DNA of 64,000 nt from Ehretia macrophylla (GCA_037974665.1 CM075769.1:23028139-23092138), one strand, 5' to 3'; positions 32,238 to 46,466 are shown, counted from the stretch's first letter. The notes: generated by a model not told the origin, from the sequence alone. Numbers and translations are program-made.

Positions 32238-34848
32238 TGTGATAACCTGAACCCAGCATGCATGTAATGGCATTTAATTGCAATTAATTAAGTGACATCT
32301 TAAATGTTAGCATTAAATTTCGTGTTTATTTTTAAGTTAAACATTCATTTCTAGCATTATTTTCATATTTCTTTTAGAAGTAATTAAATAATACTTGAGT
32401 TAATTATTTTAACGGAATATCCATTACTTTCATATTTATGTAAATCGGTTTTATTTTTCTTGCACCTTAATGCTTGGTTTTCAATAAAATGAAAATTAGC
32501 TCCGAGCCAGAGTAAATTTTGAACTATGTTACTTTTCAAAAATTATATTTTCTTAAATTCTTTGAGATTTAATTGTTATTCTTTTATTGTTGCAAAGTGC
32601 ATAGCATATCGAGAGCGATAGTCAAGAAATGATTTCTAGTCATCAGCAAATAGTGAAAACTACTATTTAGTGTTTTAATTTTAGTGTTTTAGTTGTTGTT
32701 AGCTAGAATTAAAATTGTGTTAGTTGTTTAAGCTTTAAAATGCCTAAAATAAGCCTATTAGACCAATGTTTAAGTAGTTTGACCAAGGCTTTGACTTGAG
32801 GACTTGTTGTCATCTTTTATTTAAGCAAATTACATAGCAAAATTAAAATCAAAAGCTAAAAAAGCCAGAGAGGGGCTGGCCGAAACTCCAAAGGGGAAAA
32901 AAATATATTTCAACATTCAAATCTTCAATTCTTCGCGTGAGCTTGCACGGGGTTGTGTCCGGGGCTTCCAGCGTGGTTTTCCTAGCATCTAGGAGCGTCT
33001 AAGGTGAGGGTTTCATCGTTATTTGCGCATTTGAAATAATTGTGTTTAAATTTTAATTTTTGGGTTTTAGCCGTAGATTGTTATTTAATTCGTTTTGATG
33101 CTTGAAGAATGTTCCCCAACAATTGTAGAACATGTATTTATAGCCTTTTAGCATTTTCTGCGGTTGAATATCGAAATTGAAATTGAAATTGATAATTGAA
33201 TAGTAAATTATGAATAGTAAATCCCCGTTTCGATGAAGTTGCTCCGTTATGCGTTTTGTTGATGTGAAAAGATTCTAGATATGCTAGAATGCCTAAATGC
33301 ATGATTTGTTTGGGTTGCGTAATGGACAAACGGAGAAAAATGCCTTGGTACAAGTTGGGGTTGTTTAGCTCGAGATTAGCATTTCCTCGATTTGCGTGAT
33401 GGCATTTTCTCGGGAGGCCATGAAAGCACTTTTGGTGTGGTTATGGCGTTGGTTGGGTGTTTGGTTAGGGTAGCGGTAGTTCAAACGAGCAAAGGGAGAA
33501 ATTGAGGCTTTGCGTGAATTCTAGGGTTAAGCAGGGTTTCGGGGTCTTTAGACGTGCCTTATGGTGACCTAGAAGGATTGGTGAAGTCGGTTTCCAAAAC
33601 TCGTGGCTCGTTTGAAAGTAGTAGCGTTTTGAAAGTTGAGGTCATTTTGTGATTTTGTTTGTTTTTCATAGTGTAATGCCTATAGAATGCTTAATGTTGT
33701 TTGTTATGCTTGTTAAAGTTGGTTATGATTGAATTGTATATCAATTGTTGATAATGCTTGTTAGTGTTGTTCTTGTTACTTTATAGATTGTAAATGCTTT
33801 TTGTATCGCATGTTGTTATTAACCTGCCCTTCAGTGCCTTGCTCGATTATCGTTATATATATCTCATATTGCATTGCATAAGTGTCAGGCGCGTGAGTGA
33901 TGGGCCTCTCTGGGTAGCCTCGGGTTGCCAGTGTTGGTTGCTCTAGCTCCGTGTCCTATTCCCTTTCTCTCTTGGGTTGCCGCCCAGGGAGTTTTGGATC
34001 ATAGAATTGACAGAGTATGTCCGGAGTACTCTAAACGGAAGTTATAAGGTGGGTGAGCCGGCACGTCATCGTTAAAGTCATCGAATTCGTGATCGGTACA
34101 TTACTCGTTCGAGTGAACCATAGCCTTCAAAGTGTGGTATAGCTTTGAATGGTTGTGTTAATGCTTTCTTTATTTGTTTATTGTATTGTCGTTTATATTG
34201 AATGCCTTCTTATTGATTATATTGCTTAACTGTACCTATTTGCATTGCACGAACTTCTTTCTCTCCACCTCGATATCTGTCTCGCCCTCACTGAGTATAC
34301 GTGTTGTGTATACTCACTCCTCACCACCACATTTCAGGAAATGCCTTGTTAGCTGGAAAGTTCGTGAATACGTGAAAGTTCGTGCTTGAAGAGTTATCTT
34401 GCGTGCTATGTGGCTTGAATTGTCAAAGATGCAAAGATGTATGTTCATGTGTTGTTTGTATTTAATGTTAAAAATGAATGTAATATAAGTTTTATTAGGT
34501 TATTGAAGTGATTTGAAAAGCTAGTTTATGTATTCAGTTAGTATAGTTTAATTTCATTGCATGTATGTAATTGTCTAAAGGAAAAGAGTTAGAATAGTTT
34601 GGGTACTTGGAAATATGTATATTGCTGTGTTTAATTGTTGAGAACCAAGGCTCGGACGGCCTTGAGGTGGTTGAATGGTTGGACACGGTGCTGGTCCACT
34701 TATATGCTATTACAGGTTTTACATTTTGCCTAGAAACAGGGGAGACTCCATCCGTCTTTTCCTAAAAATTTTGCCCGGGTTTGGAATTTGGGTTGCGATT
34801 AGATTGATTGATAGAACTCCCGGTCTCGAGAGGGATTAGGGTGTTACA
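32238..34848 (+). repeat. Solo LTR (2.61 kb) between PBS and gag
   Basis: TGTGATAACC...TTAGGGTGTTACA flanked by CGGCT (32233-32237 and 34849-34853). Shared blocks: AAGGTGAGGG (33001-33010), CCCTCACTGAGTATACG (about 34286-34302), TTTCAGG (34332-34338) and GGGGAGACTCCATCCG (about 34740-34755). The hairpin block is weak here (near 33820-33850). Confidence 0.9.
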
Positions 34849-34868
34849 CGGCTTCTAAGGCAATGCTA

Positions 34869-34882
34869 TGCTCTGATACCAA
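34869..34882 (-). other. Primer-binding site of the minus Tekay
   Basis: On the minus strand TTGGTATCAGAGC follows the 5' LTR end by one base; initiator-Met type. Confidence 0.85.
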
Positions 34883-37800
34883 CTTTAACAACCCCAACTA
34901 CCCAACCTTTCTCAAGATTAAGTAGAGAGTCTGTGCAAGCAAACCATTCTCATTCATTTGTTAAATAGCTAACATGTAACAGACAAACTAGGCCATTATA
35001 TATAAATATATATAAAAAAAACTTTCCTAATACAACCACGATTACAAATTTCCCAGCTACCAAACCCTACAAACAGCAAAATGAGTCTGGTTACCTATCA
35101 CCCTTACTCATACATATGACCATAGTAAACAACGTAGATAGTCATATAGGGACCAAATCCTATATCTACCAATACGTCGTTGACTATAATATCATAGAGT
35201 AGATGATGTGGTATGTCGAAGTTTATAGAATCTTCATCATAGAGATAGTGGCGATGCACGATAATTTCAATATTCTTTGGAACGAGGTGATCCAGATTCT
35301 CCAACAAACAAAACAGGCACATTATCACTAGCTGGTTCAACTATTTCTTCGGTTTCACCTGAAATGGGGGGAAGAAAAGGTGGTAAGCTTAGAAGAACTC
35401 AGTGCGGGGGAGTCATCGGGGAGGTTTTGAATACGTTTTTGAGCTTTTGAAAACCATGATGTAATACAATTCAAATATATCAACATATAAGTAACATTTA
35501 CAAATCATGTTGCAAAGGATACATTTGACTTCACTTCCCGAGGTGGCTGGCTGAATCAAGATCACAACTTCTTATCTCTCCCAATAGGGTACTCCGGATT
35601 GTATCTGAAACCTACGACCCCACTCCCCGAGGGTAGAGATCGCCAAGCGGGAGAGGGAATAGGACCACGATAGTCACGGGAGCACCGACAAGTCCTATAT
35701 TGCCCGGCGTTTATGAACGCTATCGTGCCTGAGGTTGCAACCCTCAATTCCAGTAACACACAGGCATGCACAAGTAGTCACAAAACACATAGCTAATAGG
35801 AACGATCACATAAGTGGGCACAACAAAAGAGGTTGTCCCCAGTCATGCTCATTTAGCAATTAAACATATTCACTTTCTGGTAATTCAAATAATTCAGCTA
35901 ACAACACCTTGAGTGAATTATCTTACAAAAGTAGATATCATAATTATCTCATTGCTATCACTTAAAATGCTTAGCAAATGCTAACCAAAAGATAAGTATA
36001 GATACTAAACATATATGCTATCATCAACCAATTTCTAGTTTATACACTTTCTCAATCTTAAATTATTTGCTTAAGAAACATTAGTTAACTACCAGGATTT
36101 TAGAGTTCAACTTAGCCATCCTATAACCTTTAATTTACTAGTTGAATTTCTTGGTAGGGTTCTAGCTCTAACTCAAAAAAAATCCTAATCAACAAAAGAT
36201 GGCAATCTATTTAAGCCTTATTTAAAATCTTTTATTAATCTCATTAAAGTACCAATAGTTGCTTCTTACAAATGTTAACCGAGTCCTACCAGCATGATTA
36301 CATTCTTTTCACATGTAAACATGCAAAACGAGTTAAGGTAACACGTAGACTAATACCACTATTCTTACATCCAAAATTAAAACATATATACGAAGTAAAT
36401 GTTATTTAGTTAATTCCCTAATACATTTACTTTTATTTTATAATCTTCTCACGAACCAAAGCTATTTGGTGTTGCAACGTAAAAGATTATCAATATAATA
36501 GTATAAGAGCACAATTATACTTATAAACCAAAACTTTCTTACATATATCATGTAAAGCAAACACAAAAGAATAACAACAACTTATAAACTTTTATAAGCA
36601 AGAAGATTCAGAAATGTTTCTTATTTAAAATACCCTTACATATTAAGATGTAACACTCTATAAAAGAATCCCTCTCACAAAAGAATAGTAATGCATTTCT
36701 AAGAAGAAACCCGCACCTGGTTTTGAGTAAGTCGTGAATTGCTTTCGAGCCTAAGAAGATTTTAAAAGCTAATGAAAATTTGTTTGTTTTTGTGTACTAG
36801 AACTCGAAGTGCTGCAGCCCTTTTATAATGCTTCGGGTTTGCTCTAATTGGACCGTGGCAAATAAGCTTCTAATTCCTAAGTTGTCTCGCGTAGTGACAA
36901 CACTAAAACTTACATGCTGATTCAAAGCTCTATTCGACAGCATGGGCAAGCTACTTGTAGGCAATTATAAGTGATTTAAGCAGCCATAATGACCTATTCG
37001 AAGTTGTATCCTTCATGCAGCACTTAACTACCTAAAAATGGAGTAATGTCATAGCTGCTGTGAGTGAAGTTCTAGTTCTTAAGCTGCTGCGTGTTTTACT
37101 ATAAGGTTATTAATTTTCTCGCAGGCTTGTAGGAACGGACAACAAAGCAAGCTAATATATGTAAATGTAACAAGTGGCTAGCTCAAATGCAACTAGATGG
37201 TGATCGAGGAAAGCTAGACTGAAATTATCAAAGCAATCACACTTAGGCAATGATTATGGTTGGTGTGTTTGGTTCGCGGTGAAGCTTGTCTTTATCAAGC
37301 AGGCTGCTTATTTTGAATTCTTTAGCAAAGTTACTAGGCTAAGTAGTTGGTAATATGCTGCAGCTTGTTAAAGTGTGATCTTAACCCACGATGGTGAGGT
37401 AGCTGCGTGCATGGTCACATTAGTGGTGTCGGGTGGCTAAGCATGGTTAATGACTTTGGCGATGGTGTGTCGGGTTGATGATACCGTGTGTTTGATTTAC
37501 CAAAATTGGTGGAACGCATAATTAGTCTAATCTGTTTATTAGCAAGTCATATTTGAAATGCTATATCAAATTCCTAACTAATTATAAGCATCTAATAGTA
37601 AAGTATTGATCTTTTATTCAAGTTAAGATTGCTCTATCTATTAGTTCGTGATAACATTCTGGTTTAATTAATCTAGTTATGCCATTTACAATTTTTATAT
37701 TATAATAAATCTTAAATTAGTTTATTCTAACAAGAGATAGTATATGAATGAGCGTCCTTAATTTATTTGAAATCTTTTAATGCTACCTTATAAACTAGTT

Positions 37801-37929
37801 AGGATCTTTTAGTACCAACCCTAATATTCTTATACTTATTAGTTTCAACTACTTAGTAGATAAACTAAATTTTCTATCTTATAAATTAACATTACTATAG
37901 TGGCTTAATAAAAAGTGGTAAAGTGCTTT

Positions 37930-40900
37930 AATAACTCTCCGATCCCTCTCGAGACTGGGGTCTCGATCCCAAACCCAGGGCACAAAAATTTAGGGGAAAC
38001 GGACAGAGTCTCCCCTGTTTATAGGACAATCCGAAAACCTACGAATAATAAAATACAACTACAAAACTATAATCCAACATTCTCCATTCATTAGACACAT
38101 AATCATGCAAAATACTTAAGCAGCATAGTAGACTATAAGTTATTACATCCCAACTACAACTATCAAGCTATATAAGGGTTGAATTGGTATAATAATCTTC
38201 CATGCCACAAAAAAAACATACAAGACCACGCAAGGTCTCAAAATAGAACTTATACAAAAGTAACATATTCTTCATATGCACATTTGAACAAGTCAACCTC
38301 ACAAGAAAGCATTCAAGGCACAAACTCAAGCAGTATTTCTTCTTCTTCAACAACTAGCTGGGGCCCAACCTTAGCTTCTCCTGAAACATGTTAAATGAGG
38401 AGTAAGCAACAATGTTGCTCAGCGAGGGAGATGATGCAACATACCGGGGCGTGCAATATGATATGCAAACAGAAGAAGTCATATATATATAATATAAAAC
38501 AATAATATTAAATAACAAGTGATTAACCACATTAAAAAGGATACGGTTCCACTTCAAGTCTTCAATCTCGAACCACGAACCTCGAACTTCACACAAGTGC
38601 CGGCAAACCCTTACTCCAACAAGTTGGGATACTCCGGATGTATCCCGATCCTATGAACCTTTCTCCTGAGGTAGGTCCATGCCCAGCAGGTGAACCACGC
38701 CTCTCGGGTAGTGGAGTATGCCTCAGCGAGAAAGGAATAGGCACCATGGTAGTCGAGGGAGCACGGCAAGCCCGACGCCGCCCGTGTTTCTCGACGCTAC
38801 CATGTTCGAAAAGGTTGCGCAACCCCAAGACAAGATCACGAGAAACGAGAATATCAAATCACGTAAGAGGAACAACAAAGTAGGCCGCCCTCGTAGTTAA
38901 TCACAATAGCACGAAAAGACTCAAAAGAACAAGTAAAATAATACATATAAACTTTAACAATTACTAAATAATTCAATTTAGAAACATAAATCAAGTTAAG
39001 ATGCACAGAAGAGAACTCTATCACCTTTGAAAAGCCAAACCTCCTCAACCTAGCTCAATGTGCAATCCCTAGCTTATTCATACAAGTGCAACATTTAGAC
39101 ATTAAAACTAACATAATACTATGCAAGTAAGCTAGCATAATCATAATATGCATCTTACTTAACATAAAGTCACTCCGATTAGAGATGTATAATTAGCAAT
39201 TAACTAATTTTATTCATATTTACTTACTAGCCAAAAACATCCAGTTAACAATCAACAAACCAACATCCTTCAACCTAGTTATTTTTACTGTCTAGCAAGT
39301 ACACAAGATAAAAATTACATATAGAACTTCAAGTTAAAAGAAACATTTTATTAGCTAATACTGATAGTCCACTACTAGCACATAGAAAAGAAATGCCTTT
39401 TCAACTAATATAAAAGTTATCTATAACTACTTAATAACTAATATGCAACATTAACTAAGTGACCATATTACAAGTTAAAATTCTAACATAACACTAGTAG
39501 GATCCACTTACTAATCATATTTACATATAGTAACCAACTATCAACTTAGAAACAACTTTATATGTAAGTTTAAGTTTAACGAGGGAATATATTCTCATTC
39601 ATTTTATAGTTAAGCATTTTTTCTCATATAGGCACATACTATACTTTAGCTACACTCACTCATTTTTATTCAAAGGACTAAACATTCCATCTAATTACTC
39701 ATTTCAAACAAGGACATAACTAAGAAATGAATTATAAACCATTATAACAAGGTAATAAGTCATATCTTAGCAACTAGGCTTCTAAATTCATCTCCAACAA
39801 GCATCAAATTCCAACTCTTTATAAATTATGGACTATCTTAAATATTTAGGCTTCCTCACCTATCAATGGTTAAAAGACAGTTTTATAAGATATCTTGCTA
39901 ACTCTCCTTAAAATAAATAGTTAACAACTTGTCTATCCAATAATTCATTTGCAACAATAAACCAATTCTAACCTCAACTAGCCAAACTAACAATCCACTA
40001 CATCTACTTTTAAATTAGAATACAAGGCTTGTATCAAATCAATAGTTCATTCAAAGCTAACTAGTGAAAACCAACACGACTTAACATTTCATATTACATT
40101 TACATAGAATTTAAGGACAAGAGGGAAGGGTGAAAAGCCACGGCAGCTGCAAGTCCAATTACTAGGTCAGAAACAACCTAGAATTCAATTATAGAAATCT
40201 GTCCAGTTCCAACCTACTCACATGCCTCTCGGAAATCACCCAAAAACGAGTACCTAGAGTTGGAATTCGGTCAAGCCTTAGAAATACACTTTTGTTCTAC
40301 TAGGAGTCTACTACAACATATCCAAAATTCAGTTCATTTCATCAACGTTTTCTAGGTAAAATTGGTTCTACAACTCAGACACGAAAATCTGTCTAATTTT
40401 CCAGATTTTACATAAATCATGTTTTTGCAATTATTTCATATAAACATAAATTTTTAAGGCTCTACTACACATGAATCATCATATATACTCATATACAACA
40501 TAATAACAAGATACTACAACATTTAAAATAAGGAAAATCTAGCATATAACATGTTATGTACTCAATCTTAGTCAATATAGCACATAATTAAACAACAATA
40601 ATCAACTATTGCACAAATGAACAAGTTCAACAGTTTCAAAATTCCAGTAGTAACTCAACTTTGGCTGTAAACTTACCTAAGCAAACGACCTCCTATAAAA
40701 CTGATTTTTATGTGTATGGAAAGCTCTTCGAAAGTAGATAACTCTAGAATCAAACTGAACTCGATTCTGAGTTAATTTCATCAAGATATGACTAAAATAA
40801 TTCAAGTGCGCAAAGCTGCCCAGATTGGTCACGAATTCTGTCAGGTTTTGGTTTTTATTTTCTTAGAGACAATAGATGGAGGAATTGGCCAACTTGACCT

Positions 40901-41847
40901 AAACAAAACTTGTTTTAAACTAGCTTATCTAGGTCCTGTAAAATTTTCATAATTTTCCAAGTTATCTAACTAGGTCAAAAACTCCCCGAAATTCAGGCAA
41001 GTAAAACTATCCAGTTCCAGTCAACTACAAAACTTCACTAATTTCAGCAATTATGAGCAAACAAATGATTTTTCTTCACAATTCGTCCAACATGAATGTT
41101 GTACCTCTACAAGTCTAGATTAATATGTGATTTTTCCAAATTTTTCCCAAATGAATTATTTGCTCAAACAATTCACAAACTACAGCAGCTACAACAAAAT
41201 CCTGCAATCATATACATGTATAAACTTGTCTAATACAACAATTTCTCACTCAAAAACACATATATATGCAATACAAGTTCTGAAATCAGTTTTTAAAAGA
41301 TTCCCCTCACCTTATACACGCTAGGAATGCGAGCTAATGCACAAAAATGCGAGAAAATCGGCTCGGGGCTGTTTATTTCTTCTTCTTCTCCTTTTTTTCT
41401 TTTGGTCGATTGGTGTGTGTTGTGTGTGATCTGATTTGTGTGTGTGTGTGTGTTGAAGTATTTTTGTGTGTGTGTGGCGTGTGTTGTGTGTATTTTATGT
41501 TAGGTAAAAATATCTAGGTGGCTCTAAAGACCAAATTGCCCCTTTAACTAAGTGTATATTTCTAGTTTGCCACCTTATAGTATTTTGACTAATCTAGTTA
41601 GCTAGTGTAGTGTAGTGTAATTGATTTATTGCCTACGATATGCCTACGATACTTAGAGAAAAAAAAATGCACGTGAATGTACACTAAATGAAACGAATAC
41701 ACATTTTCCAAGAAATATAAAAAGTAATGCTAATAATTATATGCAAACAATTATGGTAACATATAAATGTACACAAATAATTAAAATAAGCATATTAATA
41801 TACGCAAGTAAATAAAATAACTATATGCTTAGAGTCGGGGTATTACA
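37930..41847 (-). repeat. Solo LTR, longest in the window (3.92 kb)
   Basis: Flanked by GCTTT (37925-37929 and 41848-41852). Alignment of the two host LTRs (22226 versus 37929/41848) shows exactly where it entered. On the minus strand it starts TGTAATACCCCGACTC. Shared blocks: GGGGAGACTC (about 38005-38020 reversed), hairpin (38867-38893), GC-rich cluster (about 38761-38790), CAGG block (about 38379-38387) and GGTGAGGGG (about 41303-41312). GT-repeat tracts at 41411-41492 lie just upstream of that last block in LTR orientation. Confidence 0.92.
41411..41492. repeat. GT-rich microsatellite
   Basis: Interrupted (GT)n runs in the promoter-side part of the solo LTR. Confidence 0.8.
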
Positions 41848-42303
41848 GCTTTCCTAGTCAATTGACCTTACAATATATCCACGTGTCCTCAAATACTTTA
41901 TCATTTTCTATAAGATTAAGCTATTCAGCTAGTACCCTAATTCTCTTTCTTTTATCTCACAAGCTAATTAGGATAATCCTCACTACTTTATATTCTAATA
42001 ATTTATAGGGTATATCTTATCCATGCTCAACTATGAGATTTATAAAACTAACTAATCCTAACTAAGACCAACTAAACTATAAAAGTTATTAAATTCAAAT
42101 AGTATGTAAGATCTAATGCTTCTGCAGTTTATTATTCCTACTAAACTAATTTCCTTTTTAATTGAAACGAATGCTTAGTTTGGTATGATAAATTTGACAT
42201 ATACTCTTAGTTTAAGTTAATTCTTTAGCATAAAAACACCAAGCTTGTGAATAACACTTATTATACTACTATTCGAGATTTAGGTACGGGTCCTTATATT
42301 ACA

Positions 42304-43861
42304 TACAAAAGGTCCAAGTTATGGTTACTTGTTAAGAAAAAATGTTTTGTCAATAACTAAGTAGTAGAGTTGGGCACTCTAATATGATAGAAGTTATTAT
42401 GAATAAGTTCCCTTTATACTGGGGTGATCTGCCTTGGTCATGGATAGAGTTCCAAACTTACTTCACTTATGCATATGTATGTATTGCATGGGCTACCATA
42501 GGCATGATCTCTAAATTAGTATTATCAAAGAAAAATGTCACCTATACCTACTAGCTTCTAAGTGGGTCAATGCTCTCAATCTTGAGCATATGTGGATGAA
42601 CTGATGAAGTCAGGTTCTTACACTTTGAGTCACTATGGGTGAGATCTTGTATGGGTCAACAACTCTGTGATTTAGGTATCTAGACTTGGTCAGAATAGAC
42701 ATGCATATACAACAAGGAATTTATACAATAATCATTCCCTTAGAATGATCCAAGTTGATCATCCTGAATCTATACATAGTAATACAGTTTGTATGTTGTA
42801 TTGGTTGTTACACTTATGCATATCTCTCATGTGCAAGTGGATAACTTCCAAATGATTGTTGGATTATGGGTTAGAGGTTCTAAAGAAAAAGATGTAGTCA
42901 AAGATGTGATAGTACAAGTGGAAAACCTGGTTTGGCTATGAGTGAGTATAGAGGATCAATATGGTAATTATCACTTGGTTGGTCCAAAGACTGAGCTACA
43001 TATGTTATTGTGACTATTCCTGGACATACAATAATTATCTTGTAATGCAGCCATAGTCTTTTAGTGGAATTGACTAAGATTAAAATGACAAAATATTACT
43101 AGGAGACTAGCAAAGGTATTTTGGTCATTTTCAGTGAAAGGGTAATTATGTCTTTAGTCCCCTTCTAGACATTTATCTTGTAAGTGTCATTGCTAAACTT
43201 CGGTGTTGTTAAATTGAGAGAGGATAGGATCCATTGGCAACTAGAACTCATAAAGTAGACTTTCTATTCTTGGAATGAATTTTTATTTTGACAGTTAGCT
43301 GAAAATTAGATTAAATAATTAGTAAATTAATTGGATAGAGCATAAGGGCTAAACCAAGAGTCTAGCATGCGAGCCTAGGCTTAGATGCAGGGCCCTGGGC
43401 GATTTTCCTAGGCCTTGGACGCAAGGAGTAGTGTGAACGGAAGGTAGAAGAGATTTTTCGTAATTAATTGGAATTAGGATAATTCAAAATCCTAGACTCT
43501 TTCTGACTTGGAATTTGTTTTGCACAAAACTATCTTGCATGGGTTTTTACCTATATAAAGGCCCCTACCCCAGGGTCTACAATTACACCATCTTTTTTGA
43601 GATCTTTCTCTCTCACATGTAAGGCTCTCTTAGAGGAAATACGAAACACTTTTGTTTTAGTTTAGTTTTGCAAGATCAAGTCCCACAACTTGATCAACAC
43701 TTTAGCTAGGATTTGGCATAAAAAGGAATATCAGAGTTCAAGGAATGGAAGCAAGTTGTTAGGCATGTAGAGCTTTGTAGCAAAGGTGAAGTTTTTCTTG
43801 TTTCGTTTTTCGTGTTTAAAAGGTATTCCGAAAAACTTTATTTGCTTTTAGACTAAACTAT
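42304..43861 (+). repeat. Copia-1 5' LTR, segment 2 of 3
   Basis: Restarts after the second TTACA (42299-42303). No gypsy signature. It contains the copia-type stretch TATATAAAGGCCCCTACC near 43552-43569 followed by leader-like sequence. It is cut at 43861 by a solo LTR and continues at 46472. Confidence 0.75.
43552..43559 (+). promoter_or_regulatory. Probable TATA box of copia-1 LTR
   Basis: TATATAAAGG about 310 bp before the interruption, in the part of the LTR where copia promoters usually lie. Position-based inference. Confidence 0.45.
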
Positions 43862-46466
43862 TGTAACGCCCCAACTCGATCCCACCTACGATCAGTCAGG
43901 ACACAACATAATTTCGGCAGTACAATGACAGTAACTTGGATACTGAGGCTCTAAACCAACCTCTTTGTAACTTATACAACCAACATCAAAATCAACAACA
44001 ACTCCACAACCAATTCAACAATAAACAACGCAACCACACCCATATATTAAACAACCATTCAACAACCCAACCATAGATTACTTGCCTCTGTTTCAACAAC
44101 AACATCACTAAGTAAAACCATATACATACATAACATATTGTACTAGCTTAGCAACTTATTTAAAATCAAAAGTAAGACAACTAAACTAGCATAACACTTT
44201 TACTATCTTTAGATCAGTTTATACAATACAACCTTTAAAAGCTTGAAACTCTACAACATAAGTCATACTACAAAATAGCATAAACATTCCATCTAAGCAT
44301 CAGGATATGACTTTGGCACATAAGACTCTTCAACAAATGTCACATTCTCAGTCTCCTGAGGCACGTACCCGTATTCCTGTTCAGTAACACCTGTATGCAT
44401 ATAACAAATGAGAGTGAGCTTATATAAAACAAGCCCAGTGAGGATTCGATAGATCTTTTAAAAGTATTTACTATACTCCTTGGAAATCATCCTTTGAGCA
44501 ATAAACACATAATAAACATCAATAACAATATAAGCACAACAATAATAATAACCAATCAATGAGGATACTTTAGTTGGTGTAGCTCCAAACGCCATCACGA
44601 TCTCAACCATCTTCTTATAACTCCCCATTACTTATGCACCCTTATCACTAGCCCCTCCCTCAATGGCACCTTCGCCCATGCGAGCTGGGGGTAGTCTATG
44701 ATAGTCATGTCATTATCAACCCAACAGCCCAATGCTGCACGAGAGGTGGCACACACATACCAAGACTCATGACAATAATAATAATCGTTCATATCACAAG
44801 AGGACAACAAAGTAGGTTGCCTATCTCCCCGCTTCATCAATAATCAATCAGTTAACATCATTTCAACAACATAACATTAATTAATCAATTAACAACTCAA
44901 CAACTAAGTTAGATGACAAAGTAGGTCATCCAACTTAACATGCATTAATCCACCCAACCAAACCCGAATCTAACCAATAACAACCCATGGTTCAACCACT
45001 CAAACACCACCCAAACAACTAAAGACATTATTTCAACATTTAAAGAAAAACTACTCAAACTTCTAAAAGTCATAACTTACAATCTACTAATCCAATCATC
45101 TTCAAACCAGTTTCTATCACTCACTTACTCAAGCAACTACATTAGCCCCCTTGGAAACCAAGCACAATCCATCCAAAACAAGCCCAACAACCCTTAAACC
45201 TCAATGCACCATGGCTGAAATTTCTGGACTTTCACCATGACATCACAATCAAAATTTCGGCATTACAACATTACTCCGCGTATTTAAAAAACTTTTAGAA
45301 GCTAACAGCAATCAATTCCAACCACCACAACTCTATTATATCAACAACAAGCCAATAACTCAATTTTAATACCCGAAAAATAGAAAAATATGCTACAACC
45401 GTTTAAAACTTATATAAACACATATAAATGATCATTAGCATCTACTGAGAAATATTCTAACATCAATTCAACATTTCAACGGCTAAAAATTCAATTATAT
45501 GAATTGACATAAAAATAGCATTTTGAGATCTATAATTTTTCTCTCACCTTTGATGCAAACTAAGGTTAGAAATAGGCAGAATGAATGCCCAACAAGCAAA
45601 ATAAAGTTTTGAATGAAGTGATTTGGACTTGAATTGTAAAATCTATGAGAAAATCACTTGAAAACCTTAGAAAAATGCATTTTCTTTGCTTCCCTTGAAA
45701 TTTTCGGTTATGTAGGTGTTTTTGGAGGTATTTTTGTGCTATTTTAGTGTGTGTTGATGATATAAGCTCAAGGTCAACAAAAATAATAAAAGTCAAAGTT
45801 GATTTTCTAGTCTTTTAATTAGTATTTTTAGTCTTTTAATTGTTTTTCTTGACTATTTTGCTCACCAACATGCATTTAACACTTAGACTATTTTTAGATA
45901 GTTTATTTTAGGTGACAAAAATTTTCATTTGCATACATTAACACCCAACTCGGTTAAAAACTCAATTTTTGCAAAAGAATGTGAAAAGTCATATTATTTG
46001 TTTTCAAATGTCTTTTGAATGCATAATTAATCTAAAATCATTTAATACCACATATAAATACATTTATATTAATATATACTAGGTCAACGAAAGTCAATGC
46101 AAGAATCGGGTTTAGCAGAAATCATTATTTAGCTAAAAAATGATACTTTTCGCCCGAAAGGTCTATTTAAATTCCTATTCCGTTTCAGAATCAATTTTTA
46201 TCAAACATGGGTCTATTAATAACAGATGACTAGGTTTTCAAACCCTAAAAACACCCTTGTAAAAATTTTAGCGGACGTGCGTTCAAAACACTATTTATAA
46301 AAACCGACGATAAAATTTCTGATGCCGATTTTGATGAAAATTTTATGAATGCACACATAGTATGTAATAGGAATATAAATCATAGAATTAGCGCTTCTAA
46401 CTCATATAACACATAAATATGTCAAAACACGCAATTCTATGCAAAGGTAAAATATGGCGTTTCACA
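43862..46466 (-). repeat. Solo LTR, same family as the Tekay at 50513 (2.61 kb)
   Basis: Flanked by ACTAT (43857-43861 and 46467-46471). On the minus strand it runs from TGTGAAACGCC to GGGGCGTTACA and shares GGCGTTTGGAGCTACACC (reversed near 44577-44594) with 23540-25986 and the 50513 LTRs. It has two hairpin-like blocks (44799-44825 and 44912-44930), a GGTGAGAG block (45541-45549) and a short acidic frame ending YVPKSYPDA (minus strand, ends about 44302). Confidence 0.92.

Larger units (their letters stand above)
15658..42298 (-). mobile_element. Tekay-like Ty3/gypsy chromovirus, minus strand, with five nested insertions
   Basis: Spans 26.6 kb as it stands and is flanked by TTACA (15653-15657 and 42299-42303). 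Minus-strand order from the right: 5' LTR (34884-42298), PBS, gag, protease, RT, RNase H, integrase, chromodomain, PPT, 3' LTR (15658-22680). Nested inside are a partial plus-strand Tekay element and four solo LTRs. Removing these leaves about 10.5 kb, with LTRs near 3.5 kb, typical of the Tekay/Del clade. In a 275-bp sample the LTR copies differ by about 7%, suggesting very roughly 2.5-5 million years. Broken in many places. Confidence 0.85.
34884..42298 (-). repeat. 5' LTR of the minus Tekay (native 3.49 kb), interrupted
   Basis: Pairs with 15658-22680. It is interrupted by the solo LTR at 37930-41847. On the minus strand it starts TATAAGGACCCG at 42298 and ends beside the PBS at 34884. It keeps the roughly 1.1-kb central part (35148-36250) missing from the 3' copy; this part holds the hairpin (about 35815-35841), GC-rich cluster (about 35683-35710) and a CAGG block near 35358-35364. 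Confidence 0.88.

Noticed and set aside
38589-38900. Overlapping frames on both strands in a GC-rich patch
   Set aside because: This is the conserved GC-rich LTR core; the few stops reflect base composition, and the frames are not kept in other copies.
36251-42298. Independent repeat family also present at 20556-22680
   Set aside because: These are the two LTRs of the minus-strand Tekay, proved by the PPT, PBS and TTACA duplication.
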